Shown here: one piece after another, positions 33,501-46,115 of the stretch | How the letters are laid out: each line of letters opens with the position of its first letter | How positions within the stretch are numbered: the first letter of the stretch is position 1 | Source: Desmodus rotundus | Taxonomy: Eukaryota > Chordata > Mammalia > Chiroptera > Phyllostomidae | Direction: 5' to 3' | DNA: 64,000 nt | Assembly (NCBI RefSeq): GCF_022682495.2 | Contig: NC_071389.1 | Span: forward strand, 8,919,199-8,983,198 | Notes under the pieces: generated by a model | What the model was told of the DNA's origin: nothing | The model's input: the letters and a program-made list of their open reading frames with translations, nothing else | Databases searched by the model: none | Program-made: the position numbers and the translations under genes

Positions 33501-34016
33501 GAGAGCAGCTCTAGTACTGACATTGCAGTGGGGCTAGCGGCCACTGAGGGGCAGTGGCGGGGGAGGAGGCCAGCGTCATCACGGAGGAGCCCCTGAAATC
33601 ATGCTGCCCAGGAAGGACGCCTGTTGGACCCATTGTGCAGCCCTAGGACGCAGGTAAGCGTCTCATAGCATCTGGGATGGGGGAGTTCAAGGAACTTATT
33701 TCCTTCTCTAAAGGTCAAGGGGGAGACCGAAGAGGGGGAGACTGGAGAAGAATTTGGTTGGCTCCTGCCATTGATGGGGGATTGATGGCATCTGGGGAAT
33801 TCATGTCCATCCCTAGTTGTTGGCCCTGAATCTTGCTCCAGGAACACATCCAACCTTTGAACAACAGAATGATGGAACTCTAGAATGGCGAGCTTTTAAA
33901 ATTTTTTTTCAGATGAACATTTGTCTACTTTAGTGAAAACAGACAAAACACTAGACTTTTGGAGCCTGAAGAACTGCGGCTGAGTGCTGGCTCTCTGATC
34001 TTTTTTTTTTTCCCCC
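30588..34016. other. Intergenic stretch, mostly unclassified
   Basis: AT-rich with a long A-run (about 31702-31720). Holds a MER5 fragment (32855) and a small GC-rich fold-back segment (33213-33276). No gene seen. Confidence 0.4.
32855..32985 (+). repeat. MER5-like fragment
   Basis: CCCCTCAGGTGATTCTCGTG-TGCAGCCAAAGCTGAGAA matches the right end of MER5. Confidence 0.6.
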
Positions 34017-34221
34017 TTAAAGATTTTATTTATTCATTTTTAGAGAGAGGGGGAGGGAGGGAGAAAGAGGGACAGAAACATCAATGTGTGGTTGCCTCTT
34101 GTGTGCCCTCAGCTGGGGACCTGGCCCATAACCCATGAATATGTCCTGACTGGGGATCGAACTGGCGACCCTTAGGTTTGCAGGCCGGTGCTCAATCCAC
34201 TGAGCCACACCAGCCAGGGCT
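34017..34221 (-). repeat. VES SINE
   Basis: Reversed full-length copy preceded by T11-C5; ends CACACCAGCCAGGGC. Confidence 0.92.
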
Positions 34222-34649
34222 CTGTGTCCTCTTTTACAAAGTTAGGATAATGCTGCTTCCGTCAAAAAGTTCTAAGGAGCTGAATATTGGAAGGGGCTTT
34301 GTAAGCTGCAAAGCTCCTGTCAAATGTTCTTTCTGTTGCTAAGATGTCTGTCTGTCCTCTCTACGAATGTCATCCCAAATGATTGCTCTCCATGGTCTTC
34401 CCTAAGGGAGGAAAAAAAGGGGATGTTTAAGTTTTGTAACTCACTTACCATAAATAAAACTCGGCAAGAGCTGAATCACAGCACATGAACTACAGCCTGG
34501 ACGTAGCTTGTTGGAATCATTCCCTAACATTTTAGCCACAAAGTTGTTCATTTCTCAGTGTTCTCCCTCTTCTGCATCCTACCCCCAGCCAAGGACTGAC
34601 TCAGTCTTAAGGGAGGAGCATGAATTCAACAACCTTGTATTTAGCCTTT

Positions 34650-34852
34650 TAAAAGATTTTATTCATTCATTTTTTTTTAGAGAGAGGGGAAGGGAAGAAG
34701 AAAGAGAAGGAGAGAAACATCGATCACTTGCCTCTCGTGTGCATCCTGACCAGGGACCAAACCTGTGACCCTGTGCGCTGACTGGGAATTAAAACAGAGA
34801 CCTTTCACTTTGCTGAACGATGCCCAACCAACTGAGCCACATAGGTCAGGGC
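34650..34852 (-). repeat. VES SINE, diverged
   Basis: Reversed copy with an altered head (ACTGGGAATTAAAACAGAGA in the B-box region) ending CATAGGTCAGGGC. Confidence 0.85.
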
Positions 34853-35847
34853 CTAAGCATCTTCTTATATTCCTACACTGAGCCAGATTTCTTCAGGTAG
34901 GGAGAGCCCCACAACTGGAGGCCGTCAACAGGCCATATCCAAAGTTGCTAGAGATGCCATAAATGGGATTCAGGCATTAGAGGAGAAGTCGGACTGGATA
35001 AACACTAAGACCCCTTCCAAGTGTCAAGCGCTGCGTGAACGAATGCCTGTCCTTTACAGGTGTGCCATCTAGTTAGGGGACAAGGCATGAACAGCATGAA
35101 CGTGTCTAGAAAAAAGGCCAAAATGAGTGACATCGAAGAAAATGCTCCAAGACCTCAGAGACCAGTGGGGGCTGGGCAGGGATGCTTTCTTGGAGGTGAA
35201 ACTTGGAGGTGGAGCCGGAGGGGTAAGTAGGATCAGAAGGGGGAAGGGAAGAGAAAATACACTGTGGGAAGCAGTAACAGACATCATCAGCTGAGCCTAG
35301 GAATCCAATGCAACAACCATTTACCATGTGCATCGCTGGAGCAGACTCACACATCGATCGGAATTTCAGTCCTGAAGAAATTCTGAAATAGCTTCTTGGT
35401 GTCAGTCAAGTGACTTCCTCCTCCAGCTGAGACTGGCTGATTCGGTGGGCTGTTCTTCGGTCCAGGGCAGTGATCCGCTGAAGTAAGGTGGAAACCTGCC
35501 CCAAGGATGGCCCGTCAGCATCGTGACAAGGGCAGGCTTTGATTCAGCTTTCCTTTGCCCCTTGGGCCTTTCCCACCCTTTTGCAATCAGTGGTCTACAT
35601 AACTTCTACGCGAACTACTTAGACTGCTCTCTGTTTTTCCTACCTGTTCTGACTAACACACGGACAATCCAACAAACGGACAATTGAAAGCGTATGATGG
35701 GTGGTGATAGAAGCACGAGTGGGCACCCAGAAGAGGCCCTGGCCCCACTTCAGGCACGAACACTCAATGCGGTAGCACTGAGACTGGTCTGCCTGGAGGA
35801 GGAAGGAGGCAAGGCTCAGAGAGAGAAGGCTGGGGAGACTCATTTCA

Positions 35848-36440
35848 CTGGGTGCCTATTGCCAGAGCTTCTTCTAGTCACTGGAGCTTACATTCCACTC
35901 CAGTGGGAAATGTAGACAAAAACAAGCAAGCAAGCACTGGCTGGTGTGGCTCAGCGGACCGAGTGTTGGTCTGCAAACTGAGAGGTCACTGGTTCGATTC
36001 CCAGTTAGGGCACATGCCTGGGCTGTGGGCCAGGTCCCCAGTCACGGGTGTGCAAGAGGCAACAGATCCATGTTTGTCTTGCACATCGATGTCCCCCTCC
36101 ATTCCCCTCTCTCTAAAATTAAATAAATAAAATCTTTTTTAAAAAAGTAAATAAGAGATTGCAGGTAGAAATAAATACAAGGAAAAAAAATAAAGGGAAA
36201 GATATAGGTTAATGCAGGGCGGGGGCACGTTCTTGGTGGTAACAAAGGGCCTGAGGAAGTACTGTTGGAGATCCAATCAATGGCAAGAAGTTGTCCGCAG
36301 GCAAATCTTGAGGCGAAGCATTCATTACAGGCAGAGGAAACAGCAGAGACAAAGTCCTGTGGTGGAGATGAGTGTTGCGTATTTGAGTCACCATTGCAAG
36401 GAATGGTGACTATTTATCAACTGGATGAGGTACGAATTAT
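35848..36440 (-). repeat. L2 fragment, interrupted by VES
   Basis: CACTGGAGCTTACATTCCAC before and AAGGGCCTGAGGAAGTACTG plus CAGGCAGAGGAAACAGCAGA after the VES at 35935-36146 follow reversed L2. Confidence 0.6.
35935..36146 (+). repeat. VES SINE inserted in an L2 element
   Basis: Sense copy with B box TGGTTCGATTCCC and tail AAATAAATAAAATC. Both flanks (to 35848 and to 36440) look like minus-strand L2. Confidence 0.92.
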
Positions 36441-37508
36441 GTGGGTTTAACCCACTGAGGACTCCCTTGGAGCTGACTCTCAGACAGGTATGGCTTAATA
36501 AGCCAACCTACGTGACCCTGGGACCACTGAAGCTGGAAGGCTCGAACCAGCTCCCACTCAAGGAAGGACAGGTCCTTGGTCTGTAACTGTCACTCAGGGC
36601 AGCAGCAGCAGCAACTCCGAGTACAGCTTGTGAGTCTGTGGGAGGCTAGAGGCGGCTCAACCAACCAAACGCTACTTCCATTCTGGACACTGTCGGGCAC
36701 TGCAGAGCTCACAGGCTCTCTCGTACACATTCTTCGTTTGGGGAGACACGCAGGATAGCTTTTACCCTCATCCCGTGGATGAGGAAGCTGAAACTGACTT
36801 ACCCCTTATATGGTAAGCTACGGGCTAGGCTGAGACCCATTTCTCCTGACCTCCAGTAGAGTGTTCATTCCTTAAAGAGGACAGTCATGTGTACCCTGAG
36901 ACACTAGGGCCAGCACTCTAAATAGCTGAGTGGGGAAAAGCTCGCCTCTGCCTTATTTCACCCCAGTTTTATGTATTTAGTCATATCTCAACTCCTTACC
37001 TTCCCTTTCCCGACACACACATTTTTGGGGGCCTCTATTCCTCTCAAAACCCATGCTCAACTTTCTATTTCAAGAACATTGCATTTGAATGAGGGACAAA
37101 TCTTAAATCAATAAAACAAGTAATTCTCTGGAGCAACACCGTCGAATAGTAATATACTGTGAGCCATATATGCAATCGAAAATTTTCTGTAAGCCACCTT
37201 TAAAAAAAATAAAAAGGGACAAATTAAGTTTTCATATATTTACTTCAATAGATCAAAATATTGTTTAAAACACATAATTGATGTAAAATATTCACAAAAT
37301 AGTTTAAATTTCTTGGTACTAAGTCTGCAAGATCTGGGTACATTTTGTACATATAGTACATCCCCTTTGGGCCGGCCGCGTTCCAAGCCCTTAGCACTTG
37401 CGGCCTGGACATTCTGGGGCAGAGCAGTTCTGGAAGTAGACCTGCAAGTATTTGAGGCTGGCCGGTGTGCAACTGACAGACATCTTTCTGGAAGAACGTT
37501 ACTTTAAA

Positions 37509-37684
37509 ACAAAATAATTTTATTTATTTATCTTTAGAGAGTGGAGGGAAACATTAGTGTGGGGTTGCCCCTTGCACACCCCCAACTGGGGACGTGGCCC
37601 GCAACCCAGGCATGTACTCTGCCTGAGAATTGAACCTGAGACTTTTCGGTTCCTAGGTGGATGCTCAAAATCCGCTGCCAGGGT
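37509..37684 (-). repeat. VES SINE, first of a three-copy cluster
   Basis: Reversed copy with internal losses; ends CGCTGCCAGGGT right before the next insertion. Confidence 0.85.
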
Positions 37685-37695
37685 CAAGTTACCTT

Positions 37696-37908
37696 TTTTT
37701 TAAAAAAAGATTGTGTTTATTTTATTTTGAGAGAGAGGAAGGGAGGGAGAAAGAGAGGGAGAGAAACATCAATGTGTGGTTGACTCTCACGCGCCCCTTA
37801 GTGGGGACCTGGCCCACAACCCAGGCATGAACCCCGACTGGGAATCGAACCAGTGACCCTTGGGTTCACAGGCCGTCACCCAATCCACTGAGCCACACCA
37901 GCTGAGGC
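37696..37908 (-). repeat. VES SINE with target-site duplication
   Basis: Reversed copy flanked by CAAGTTACCTT at 37685-37695 and 37909-37919, showing an independent insertion beside the previous copy. Confidence 0.93.
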
Positions 37909-37920
37909 CAAGTTACCTTC

Positions 37921-38115
37921 TTTTAAAAAAATTTTTCTATTGATTGGTTTTTAGAGAGGAAGAGGGAGAGAGGGAAAGAAAGAAACATGGATTTGTTGTT
38001 CCACTTATTGATGCATTCATTGGTTGATTCTTGTATGTGCCCTGACCAGGGATCAAACCCATAACCTTGGTGTATCAGGATGATGCTCTAACCAATTCAG
38101 CTACCTGACCAGAGC
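37921..38115 (-). repeat. Older VES-related SINE subfamily
   Basis: Reversed copy with the variant body CCACTTATTGATGCATTCAT and GGTTGATTCTTGTATGTGCC, and head ending CTACCTGACCAGAGC. Copies at 46572, 52845 and 57746 share this type. Confidence 0.85.
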
Positions 38116-38254
38116 AAGGTTTCTTCCAATGTCCCTTATATCACACTCGATCAGCATGTACTGACGGGGTATTCTGCCAAAAAAAAAAAAAAAGAAAGAA
38201 AGAAAGAAATGAAAAGGACCTGTAGTTAAGTCACCTTTTTAAATCAGGGAGGAT

Positions 38255-38430
38255 TGCCCTGACTGACGTGACCCAGTTGGTGGGGCCTTGTCCTGCAAAG
38301 CAACAGGTCAATGGGTCAGGGCATGTACAAGAGGCAACCAACTGATGTTTCTCACTCACACCAATGTTTCTCTCCCTCTCTTTCTTCCTCCCTTCTCCTC
38401 TCTCTAAAAATAAATTAAAAAATAAAATTG
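38255..38430 (+). repeat. VES SINE, internally deleted
   Basis: Sense copy lacking part of the B-box region (AACAGGTCAATGGGTCAGGGC) but with an intact CT-rich body and A-rich tail. Confidence 0.85.
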
Positions 38431-38469
38431 CAGAGGATTACATTAGAAGTGCTCTCTCAGATTATCTAG

Positions 38470-38800
38470 CCCAGAAGTCAGCAAACTTCAGCCCTGGGCC
38501 ATATCTGGCTCACCACCTGGTTTTTTTCCTGTATCTGGGAGCTAAAAATGGTTTTTACATTTTCAAATGGTTTAAAAAATTGATAGGAGAATAATGCTTC
38601 ATGACATATTAAATCCAAACTTCTGTGTCTGTAATAAAATTTTACTGGAACACCTCCACACTCACTTATTACAGCTTGTCTGTGTAGCTTTTGAGCTACA
38701 GCAGCAGAATTGGGTAGTTGCCACAGGGACACTGTGGCCCACCAAGGCCAAAAGAGTATAATCTGGCGTCTTACAGAAAAAGTTGGCCAAACCCTGGACT
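38470..38800. mobile_element. hAT-Charlie-like non-autonomous DNA transposon
   Basis: Left end CAGAAGTCAGCAAACTTCAG and right end AGTTGGCCAAACCCTGG form imperfect inverted termini. The interior has AATAAAATTTTACTGGAACA-C, as in the common mammalian hAT family with 'GTCAGCAAACTTTTTCTGT' termini. Degraded, no transposase. Confidence 0.65.
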
Positions 38801-39129
38801 AGACCAGTAGCTCCCAATGTACTGGGGAGTTGAAGCCCAGAGAGTAAAATGCCCTGAGATCACAGTTGAACCAATGGATGAAATGAGAACTCTGTGGTAT
38901 CTTGTTAGTGTTCTTTTCTTTTTTCTAAATTGATTTTCAAGTACAGTTGTCTCCATTTCCCCCCCTCGACTCCCCCCTCTTTTCACTATACTATCACATA
39001 AAAGCAGATAAACAAAAGTTTCTCAGTGTTTCCTGACAACAACTACTTGGTCCTTGAATATGCTTTATCTCTGCTCATGCTCACACGCAGGCCTCATCTA
39101 GGTTTTAGTGTGCGCGGCTGCATCTGTAA

Positions 39130-39144
39130 CCTCCAGGGGGCAGC
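39130..39144 (+). promoter_or_regulatory. CTCF-like motif in the FBLIM1-SPEN intergenic region
   Basis: CCTCCAGGGGGCAGC differs at one position from the common form CCACCAGGGGGCAGC. It sits in non-VES sequence between two VES-rich stretches. Binding is inferred. Confidence 0.45.
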
Positions 39145-39416
39145 ACTGACTCAGAGGACGCCGGAGTGCAACCCCGTATCCGAGAGAACCAAAATAGAAT
39201 CTCTCTATATATATGTCCTGTCCGGAAAAAAAGGAAAGGAAAGAAGGGCCTGAATTGCTTTGATGTTTGGATGATATGCATACAAACTAGTGCAGGTGTA
39301 AGACACCAGATTTTTATTTTTTTGGACGCCAAAGGTGCATTCAAGCACAAAGAATCTCCGTATCTAGCTAGAATGGAAGGTACAGAAGCCAAATCAGCAG
39401 CAAAAGAAAGGTGGTC

Positions 39417-39578
39417 CTTGCTCAGTTGGCTAGAGTGTCGTCCCAATAAGCCAAGGTTGTGGGTTCTATCTCCAGACAGGGCACATTCAAGAAGCGACCA
39501 ATGAACGCATAGCATAAGTGGAACAACAAATCACTGTTTCTCTCTTTCTAAAATCAATCAGTCATTTTTTTTTTTAAA
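39417..39578 (+). repeat. Degenerate VES-related SINE with target-site duplication
   Basis: Sense copy with B box GGGTTCTATCTCC. Flanked by AAAGGTGGTC at 39407-39416 and 39579-39588. Confidence 0.88.
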
Positions 39579-40938
39579 AAAGGTGGTCATTTAAGACAGA
39601 AGCACCCACACCTTTAAAAATAAAAACAAAATCCTATTTTCTACGTATTGGGGGAACGTGGAGAGGAAATTAGTTCTCCCAGAACCCTAGGGACAGTCTT
39701 TAAGTAGGTGAATGGAGCTGTGCTCGTGACCCAGATTTGTCCTTGTGCTGTGTGGGCTGGAGAAGGGGGTTCCATCTCTTCATTTGGGGATGTCTAATAA
39801 TAAAATGGGGCTAGTGGGGCTTGCAGCCTAGTATCAATGAGGTATTTATGAAGTATAATTAACGTCTGCATTGGGCTTTGAGATCATTCTGATGAAAAGG
39901 TGCCCTGTGCGAGATACAAGAGGGACTGGTGTTACTGCCAGGGCAGATCTAGCTTGTGGGCGGCACCATAGTTATTGTTTACTGAGGCCATGGAGAGAAA
40001 AAGTAGGTTAAGACCAGGTGCCACAATCTGTCAACGTGACCTAGAGCTGGGCCACAGGAAACCTGTACAGGCAGACTACCTCATCAGGTGGTGCAGAGAA
40101 ATTTCACTAAGAACGCATAAATCCCCCGAGGCAGGGTGGTTTGCGTCACTGCGCGTGGCCACACCTAGAAGTCTGGTGGTGCCGACTAGGAAAATGCGCG
40201 TGGCACTGCGGCTGTACAAGGAAGGGGACTGGGTTGCACTACTCAGCAAGTGTCTTTCCTCAGCTTGAGCCTGACTACGGAGCTTCTCTGAGGTCTGAGT
40301 ATTTTTCCTAAGTAATCCTGAAAGGCCTGGTGCTGGGGAACAGCAGGAACTAGGCTGGTTGCCTAATTAAGCATCCCCATACTGCGACACTTAAAAACAC
40401 TTATGGGAATCCCAATGAGTCCTAATGTCTAATTCCTAAGTTTAATCCTCAATTGCTCCACTGACTCCTCTTGTATGACCTCAGTTAATTACGTACTATC
40501 TAATCACCAGTGATAATGATAAAAATTGGAAATGATGGCAGGAATTAGTGAATTAACTTCTTGCAGGTATTCCATCAGGACCAAAGATAAGGGCTTCTCC
40601 TAGGAATAAAATCTCAGCATATTGGAAATTGCTTTCAAACTCCAGCAATTAACTATATTACTCACTTTAGTCACTGGAATGCTAAGAAGATGGAAATGCA
40701 CTGAATAGGATTTTGTTTTTCTTATTTTTCTCAGGCAGGGCTTTGGTCCAGATCAGTCCCATAGTATGTAGGAAGACCATGCAGATTTATCACGAAAATA
40801 GCCCAGTGCATTTGGGGTATGATAAGAAATCGTCAGCAAAAATCAATAAATTTAAATCAATAAGTTTAAAACTTTATCCTGTTATCTAGAAAAGTAAACC
40901 CACAACACCAATATTGTATTTGATTTGGAAATAATAAT

Positions 40939-40957
40939 CGAGAGAGAGAGAGAGAGA
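40939..40957. repeat. (GA)n microsatellite
   Basis: About nine GA units just before the VES at 40967. Confidence 0.85.
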
Positions 40958-40966
40958 TTGAGAAAT

Positions 40967-41157
40967 AGCCCTGGCCTGTGTGGCTCAGTGGATTGAGTGT
41001 GGGCTTTTGAACCAAAGGGTCACTGGTTTGATTCCCAGTCAGGGCACATGCCTGGGTTGAGGACCAGGTCCCCAGTGAGGGGTACATGAGAAGCAACCAC
41101 ACACTGATATTTCTCCCTCTCTCCCTCCCCCCCTCTAAACATAAATAAATTAAAAAA
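40967..41157 (+). repeat. VES SINE
   Basis: Sense copy AGCCCTGGCCTGTGTGGC with B box TGGTTTGATTCCC and tail AAATAAATTAAAAAAGG. A (GA)n tract lies just upstream. Confidence 0.93.
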
Positions 41158-41534
41158 GGAATAAAAGAAGGTAATATAACATTCATGTGCCCAGTATTGC
41201 AAATGTAACTTGGAATTTAGTTTATGACATTCACATAAAGCTAATTAGATAGTTTTGGTTTTCTGGCTTTTGTATACTTTTGGCAGCTGTGTAACATTAC
41301 ATGGCTTAGTACTTCAAATTCCATTTTGTGTAATGTTGTACTCCATCCTTGAGTTTCAAACCCGTTGACACTTTAGGTCCTGATATGATCCTCCAGGAAA
41401 AAAAAATCCAACTAATAATGACTCTGTTTCCATATTTTTATTGTATTTCTCATTTGAGGAGTCAAAAAAAGTCAGTGGGCTTTATCCTACTTCCCCCGAC
41501 ATAAACGCCCTAGGTTTGAATAGCATTTTTCAGA

Positions 41535-41645
41535 TTATAAGACACTTTTACATCCATTTTCTCATTTCACGGATCTTCAAAACAACCCTGTGGGGTAGAT
41601 ATGACATATATAGTGTAGTTATTTAATAGATTCATTTCTAATGTG
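41535..41645 (-). repeat. MIR-like fragment
   Basis: Reversed pattern CATCCATTTTCTCATTTCAC followed by AACAACCCTGTGGGGTAGAT. Confidence 0.5.
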
Positions 41646-43185
41646 ACTTCAATGAATATTTATTGAACAACTACTGTTTGCCAGGCACTATTTTAGGTAA
41701 TGACCATTCAATGGGACATAAAACACATCAAAACCCTACCAGAAATGTTTGTGACTTGCACAAGAACATAGAAAGTAAATCCAAAACCTTTTGACTGGTA
41801 TGCTATGTCATCATTTCCATCTTCAGTTGGAAAACTGAAGTACAGAAAACTTACTTAACTTTGTCTTTTGGTATATTAGTGACGTTTCTTGTATAGACGT
41901 GCCCAATCACATCCGCTCTCCAGCATTTGCACCCGTCCATTCTGGCTTCTGGTCTTTTATTAGATGAACTATTCGATACCACTGTCTAAAGCCATTTCCC
42001 TAACATATCCAGCCCCTCTCTCCTACTTAAGGATACGGATCCAGCACCCACATCAATTCTCTTCTGTGTCAGCTGTCAACAATGATGTGGGAAGTATTGT
42101 AATTTCTTCCACCTTAAAAAACAACAACACTTTTCTCGATTTCATTTCCCTAGCCACTTGTCCCTTACCAGCTACGACTCCATTTCTCCGCCGTGTACAG
42201 CAGACTACTCCCATTCTGTAATTTAAAAGTCTCTAATTTGTTCTCTAATTAGTTCTTATTGAACAAAGCAAGATAAGTGAACCAGGGATGTTTCACATAA
42301 GTTCAACTATTCAGAGGATCTCTTGCCAAAGACAAATAAACAAACAAACAACCCCCGCCCTCCCGAAACTGGCTCTATGTTTCTCCAAACGGCAGGACTA
42401 TAACCCATGGTTACAAACATTCAACATGTTTGTATAAATAGTTTCAGTTTCTCCAATATAACGGGTGCTACACTTTTTCAAAGACAGGAGATATCTTTTT
42501 TAAAAAATAGCATTCTTGGACCTCTCAAGGAAGTCGAATTTTCATCACATATCCTCTGCACCGGTAACTGACGCACTCACACCATCAGAAGTTCAGGGTC
42601 TGGCAGAAGTAACGCCTGCCTGAGTGTGGCTGCTAGGGTAATAATATGGGTGTAATGATGTACAGTTTTAATTTGAACATTTCACCTGAAATGTCATATG
42701 GTGTGCTTGAATGTGATATTGTTATGTTACAAAATTACATACTTATGATTTTATAATAAAAGATTTTGTAATAAAACAGACATTATTTGTTCCAGACCCT
42801 ACCTATCTCAGGTCAGCTAACTGGCTTGTTAAGAAGGTCTTTATTCCTCACCTATGTTTTAAGTTCTACATGTGTGAATCTCAGGAGGTGTGTGAAAAGT
42901 CCCATAAAGTAGAGGTAGCAGAATCTCCTGAACTGCCCATATTCCACTCTAGGAGACAGCCTTCCTCAGGCCCCAAATGAATCACTACCAGCATGAATCA
43001 GTGTAAGCGATGGAAGTATAGTAAGTGCTGGGACAAGGGGAAAATAGTTGAAGACTGCTAAAATAAGCTGGAGAGAGCAATATTTCACAAGTAATCAGAA
43101 TATATAAATTTAACTACAGAATATATGCTAGGCTTCATCCAAATTGATAAATATTTCAAGATAGAGGTTTTTAAAGATTTACTTT

Positions 43186-43403
43186 TTAAAAAAATTATAT
43201 TTACTTTAAATTTTTATTTATTTTTAGAGAGAGGGGAAAGGAGGGAGAGAGAGAGAAAAACATCAATGTGTGGTTGCCTCTTGCGTGTCCCCTATTGGGG
43301 ACCTGGCCCGCAACCCAGGCACATGCCTTGACTGGGAATCAAACTGGCAACCCTTTGGTTCACAGGCAGGCACTCAACCCACTAAGCCACACCAGCCAGG
43401 GCT
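43186..43403 (-). repeat. VES SINE, left of a tandem pair
   Basis: Reversed copy ending CACACCAGCCAGGGCT, followed without spacer by another copy. Confidence 0.92.
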
Positions 43404-43602
43404 ATTTATTTATTTTTTAGAGAGAGAGGGAAAGGGAGGGAGAAACATCAATGTGCTAGAGATACATCAGTTGGTTGCCTCTTGCACACCCCCAAGTGGG
43501 GACGTGGCCAGCAACCCAGGCACATGCCCTGACTGGGAATTGAACTGGTGACCTTTTGGTTCTCAGGCTGGCACTCAATCCACTGAGCCACACCAGCAAG
43601 GG
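43404..43602 (-). repeat. VES SINE, right of a tandem pair
   Basis: Reversed copy whose 3' tail abuts the previous head; ends CACACCAGCAAGGGG. Confidence 0.9.
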
Positions 43603-43810
43603 GAAAAGATAAAGTTTAAATAACTATTCAGAATACATGTTTCCGTATAAAATATACATGACACCTTATATCAGTATTTATCACATGTTCCATAAGGAAT
43701 GATGTAATACAATTGAAGATTAAAAAAAAATTTAACTTCCGTGTAATTATCAGTACACAAGACTTACAAGGTGGAGCTTGAACCCAGAGTGATATTTTTT
43801 TAAAATATGT

Positions 43811-43996
43811 TTTTAAAGATACTATTTATTATTTTTAGAGAGAGGGGAAGGGAGGGGGAGAGAGAGAAGGAGAGAAGCATCGACTGGTTGCCTTACACAC
43901 ACCCTGAATGGGGATTGAACCCACCGACCAGAAGTTGAACTGGGTGACCTTTTGCTTTGCAGGAAGACGCCCAATGGTGCCGCAGCAATCAGGGCA
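43811..43996 (-). repeat. Diverged VES SINE
   Basis: Reversed copy with much change in the head (CGCAGCAATCAGGGC). Confidence 0.8.
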
Positions 43997-44616
43997 ATAA
44001 ATACATTTTCAAGTGAAGCACATAGGCAAACTCGTTAGCTGTTGTTCACGGGGGATTGGGTGCACTAGAGCAGGCTGACAGTGACAAGTGGCAAAAACCT
44101 GTTGGAAAGAAACATCTGGGCACTTCACTCATAGGGCATTACCTTTCTTGTGAAGCAGTGCGTTTGTCATCATCGTTCTAACACTTTTATAGGAACTCAA
44201 ACAAAAGCTTCAAAGTTCCCCGTGATTAGGTACACATTTGAGAAACCAGGGCAAAGTCTGCTTTGTTGCGTCTCTAAGCCCGGCATGACTGGCTGAGTCA
44301 CCTAGGACCACTGGTGAGCACTGAGGGTTATTTCAATTCTAGGAAAATCTCTGTGCTAGATTCTTTGTCCTACTGACCACATTCTTCCAAGTACTGACCA
44401 AATTCCAAGTTCAGAATTTGCAGATTTTATAGGAGATAGTACTCTTTTCCAAAGAAACTGTGTACTGTTCATGTCACTGTGGAACACATACAAGGCTGGA
44501 AGCAGGCCCTATCATGAGGGTGTTACAATTCTTCCAGAAGCCTGAAGGTTTTGAGTTCCTCATTCTTTTACTTTTACAGGTACTTTTTTTTAATTTTTAA
44601 AATTTTTATTTATTTT

Positions 44617-44830
44617 CAAAAGATTTATTTATTCACTTCTAGAGAGAGAGGAAGGGAGAAAGAGGAAGAGAAACATCGATGTGTTGAGAAACATCATCCA
44701 GTTGCCTCTTGCACGCCCACAACTGGGGACCTGGCCCACAACCCAGGCGTGTGTCCTGCCTGGGAATTGAACCCATGACCTTTTGGTTCATAGGCCAGCA
44801 TTCAATCCACTGAGCCACTCCAGCCAGAGC
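44617..44830 (-). repeat. VES SINE
   Basis: Reversed copy ending CACTCCAGCCAGAGC. Confidence 0.9.
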
Positions 44831-44849
44831 ATCTTTTTTGTTTTGTTTC

Positions 44850-45050
44850 TTTTTAAAAGATTTTATTTACTTGTTTTTAGGGAGAAAGGAATGGAGAGAG
44901 GGAGAGAAACATCAATGTGTGGTTGCCTCTCACACATCCCCAACTGGGGGCCTGGCCCACAACCCAGGCATGTGCCCTGACTGGGAATTGAATCAGCGAC
45001 CTGTTGGTTTGCAGGCTAGTGCTCAATCCACTGACAATACCAGCCAGGGC
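44850..45050 (-). repeat. VES SINE
   Basis: Reversed copy ending TACCAGCCAGGGC. GCATCTT occurs on both sides (near 44829 and 45049), probably its target-site duplication. Confidence 0.92.
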
Positions 45051-45055
45051 ATCTT

Positions 45056-45078
45056 CTGTTTGTTTGTTTGTTTGTTTA
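45056..45078. repeat. (TTTG)n microsatellite
   Basis: Five GTTT/TTTG units right after a VES copy. Confidence 0.8.
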
Positions 45079-46115
45079 TGTCACTAATTTTTATTTAAAT
45101 TTCATTAATAATAAATTGATTAATTATCCCATTTATTTATCCCTTAAAAAAAATTGTTGTTCTTGATCCAGGATCTTTTTAAAACTGAGGTACTTTCTAC
45201 CATCACTGTCCCTAGCATCTTCTCCTGCAACTCTCCTTTTCCAAAGACTAATTTTTTTCTTGAACCCAGTCCAATCAAGTCTCTCCTTCTCCACCAAAGC
45301 TACTCTTGTCAAAGACTCCAGTGGCCTCCTTGTCGCTGCAAGTCAATTCTCAGGCCTCAACCTCTCAGCAGCGTTCCATAGTCAGTCACTCCCTCCTCCT
45401 TCAAACAGACCTTCCCCCAACTTCCCCTCACTACTTGGTTTTCCTCCGACCTAACTGGTTTGCACTTTCTGTTGCTTGACAAGTTCCTGGCTTCCGAGAC
45501 CTTTTAAGTGTGATGTGCCTCAGGGCTTTTCTGGTTCTTTCCTTCTATATCTGCACTTACTCCCTGGGTGATCTCATTCACATTTAGACTTTAAATGCCA
45601 CTTATATGCTATATAAAAAGGACATAGGTTATATGTAAAAATATGTATCTTTAGTACTTCCCCCCAACTGAAGACTTAAATCCAACAGCCTAATGAGTAT
45701 CCAATAAATATCTCCATTGGAATATTTAATAAGTATCTCAAACTAAACTCTTGATATTACTCTGGAAAATTGTTCTATCCAGTATTACCTATTTGGTGAT
45801 TACAACTCGATCTTCTAGTTGCCCAGGTCAAAAACCTTGGGCTCATTCATGCCTCCTTTTATCAACAACCCCATGCTCAAGCCATCAGAAAGTCCTCTTG
45901 GATTTACCTTCAGAATATACCCAGGATCCCTTAGTAATTGAAGCTATGTTATTTTCCATCTGGATTACTGACATAGCCTCCCTCACTGGGCTCTTGCCTC
46001 TATCCTTGGCGACGTATTCCCAATACTTCTGAAAACTAATCATGTAAAAACATCCATGCCAATTAAAAGCCCAAGTCCTCCCACACTGCCTGCCAGTCTC
46101 TTTCTTTCTTTTTTT

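Larger units (their letters stand above)
39589..43185. other. Intergenic AT-rich stretch
   Basis: One VES (40967) and a MIR-like piece (41535). The part 41900-42240 weakly resembles the 5' part of L2. No exon-like open frame was seen. Confidence 0.4.

Noticed and set aside
33545..33560. CTCF-like GGCCACTGAGGGGCAGTGG
   Set aside because: Two or more mismatches in the core CCASYAGRKGGCRS. Too weak to list beside the full matches.
45260..45454. Open frame with LSAAF as a possible reverse-transcriptase gene
   Set aside because: Only a short relic of L2 RT with stops and frameshifts on both sides. Annotated as a mobile element fragment.
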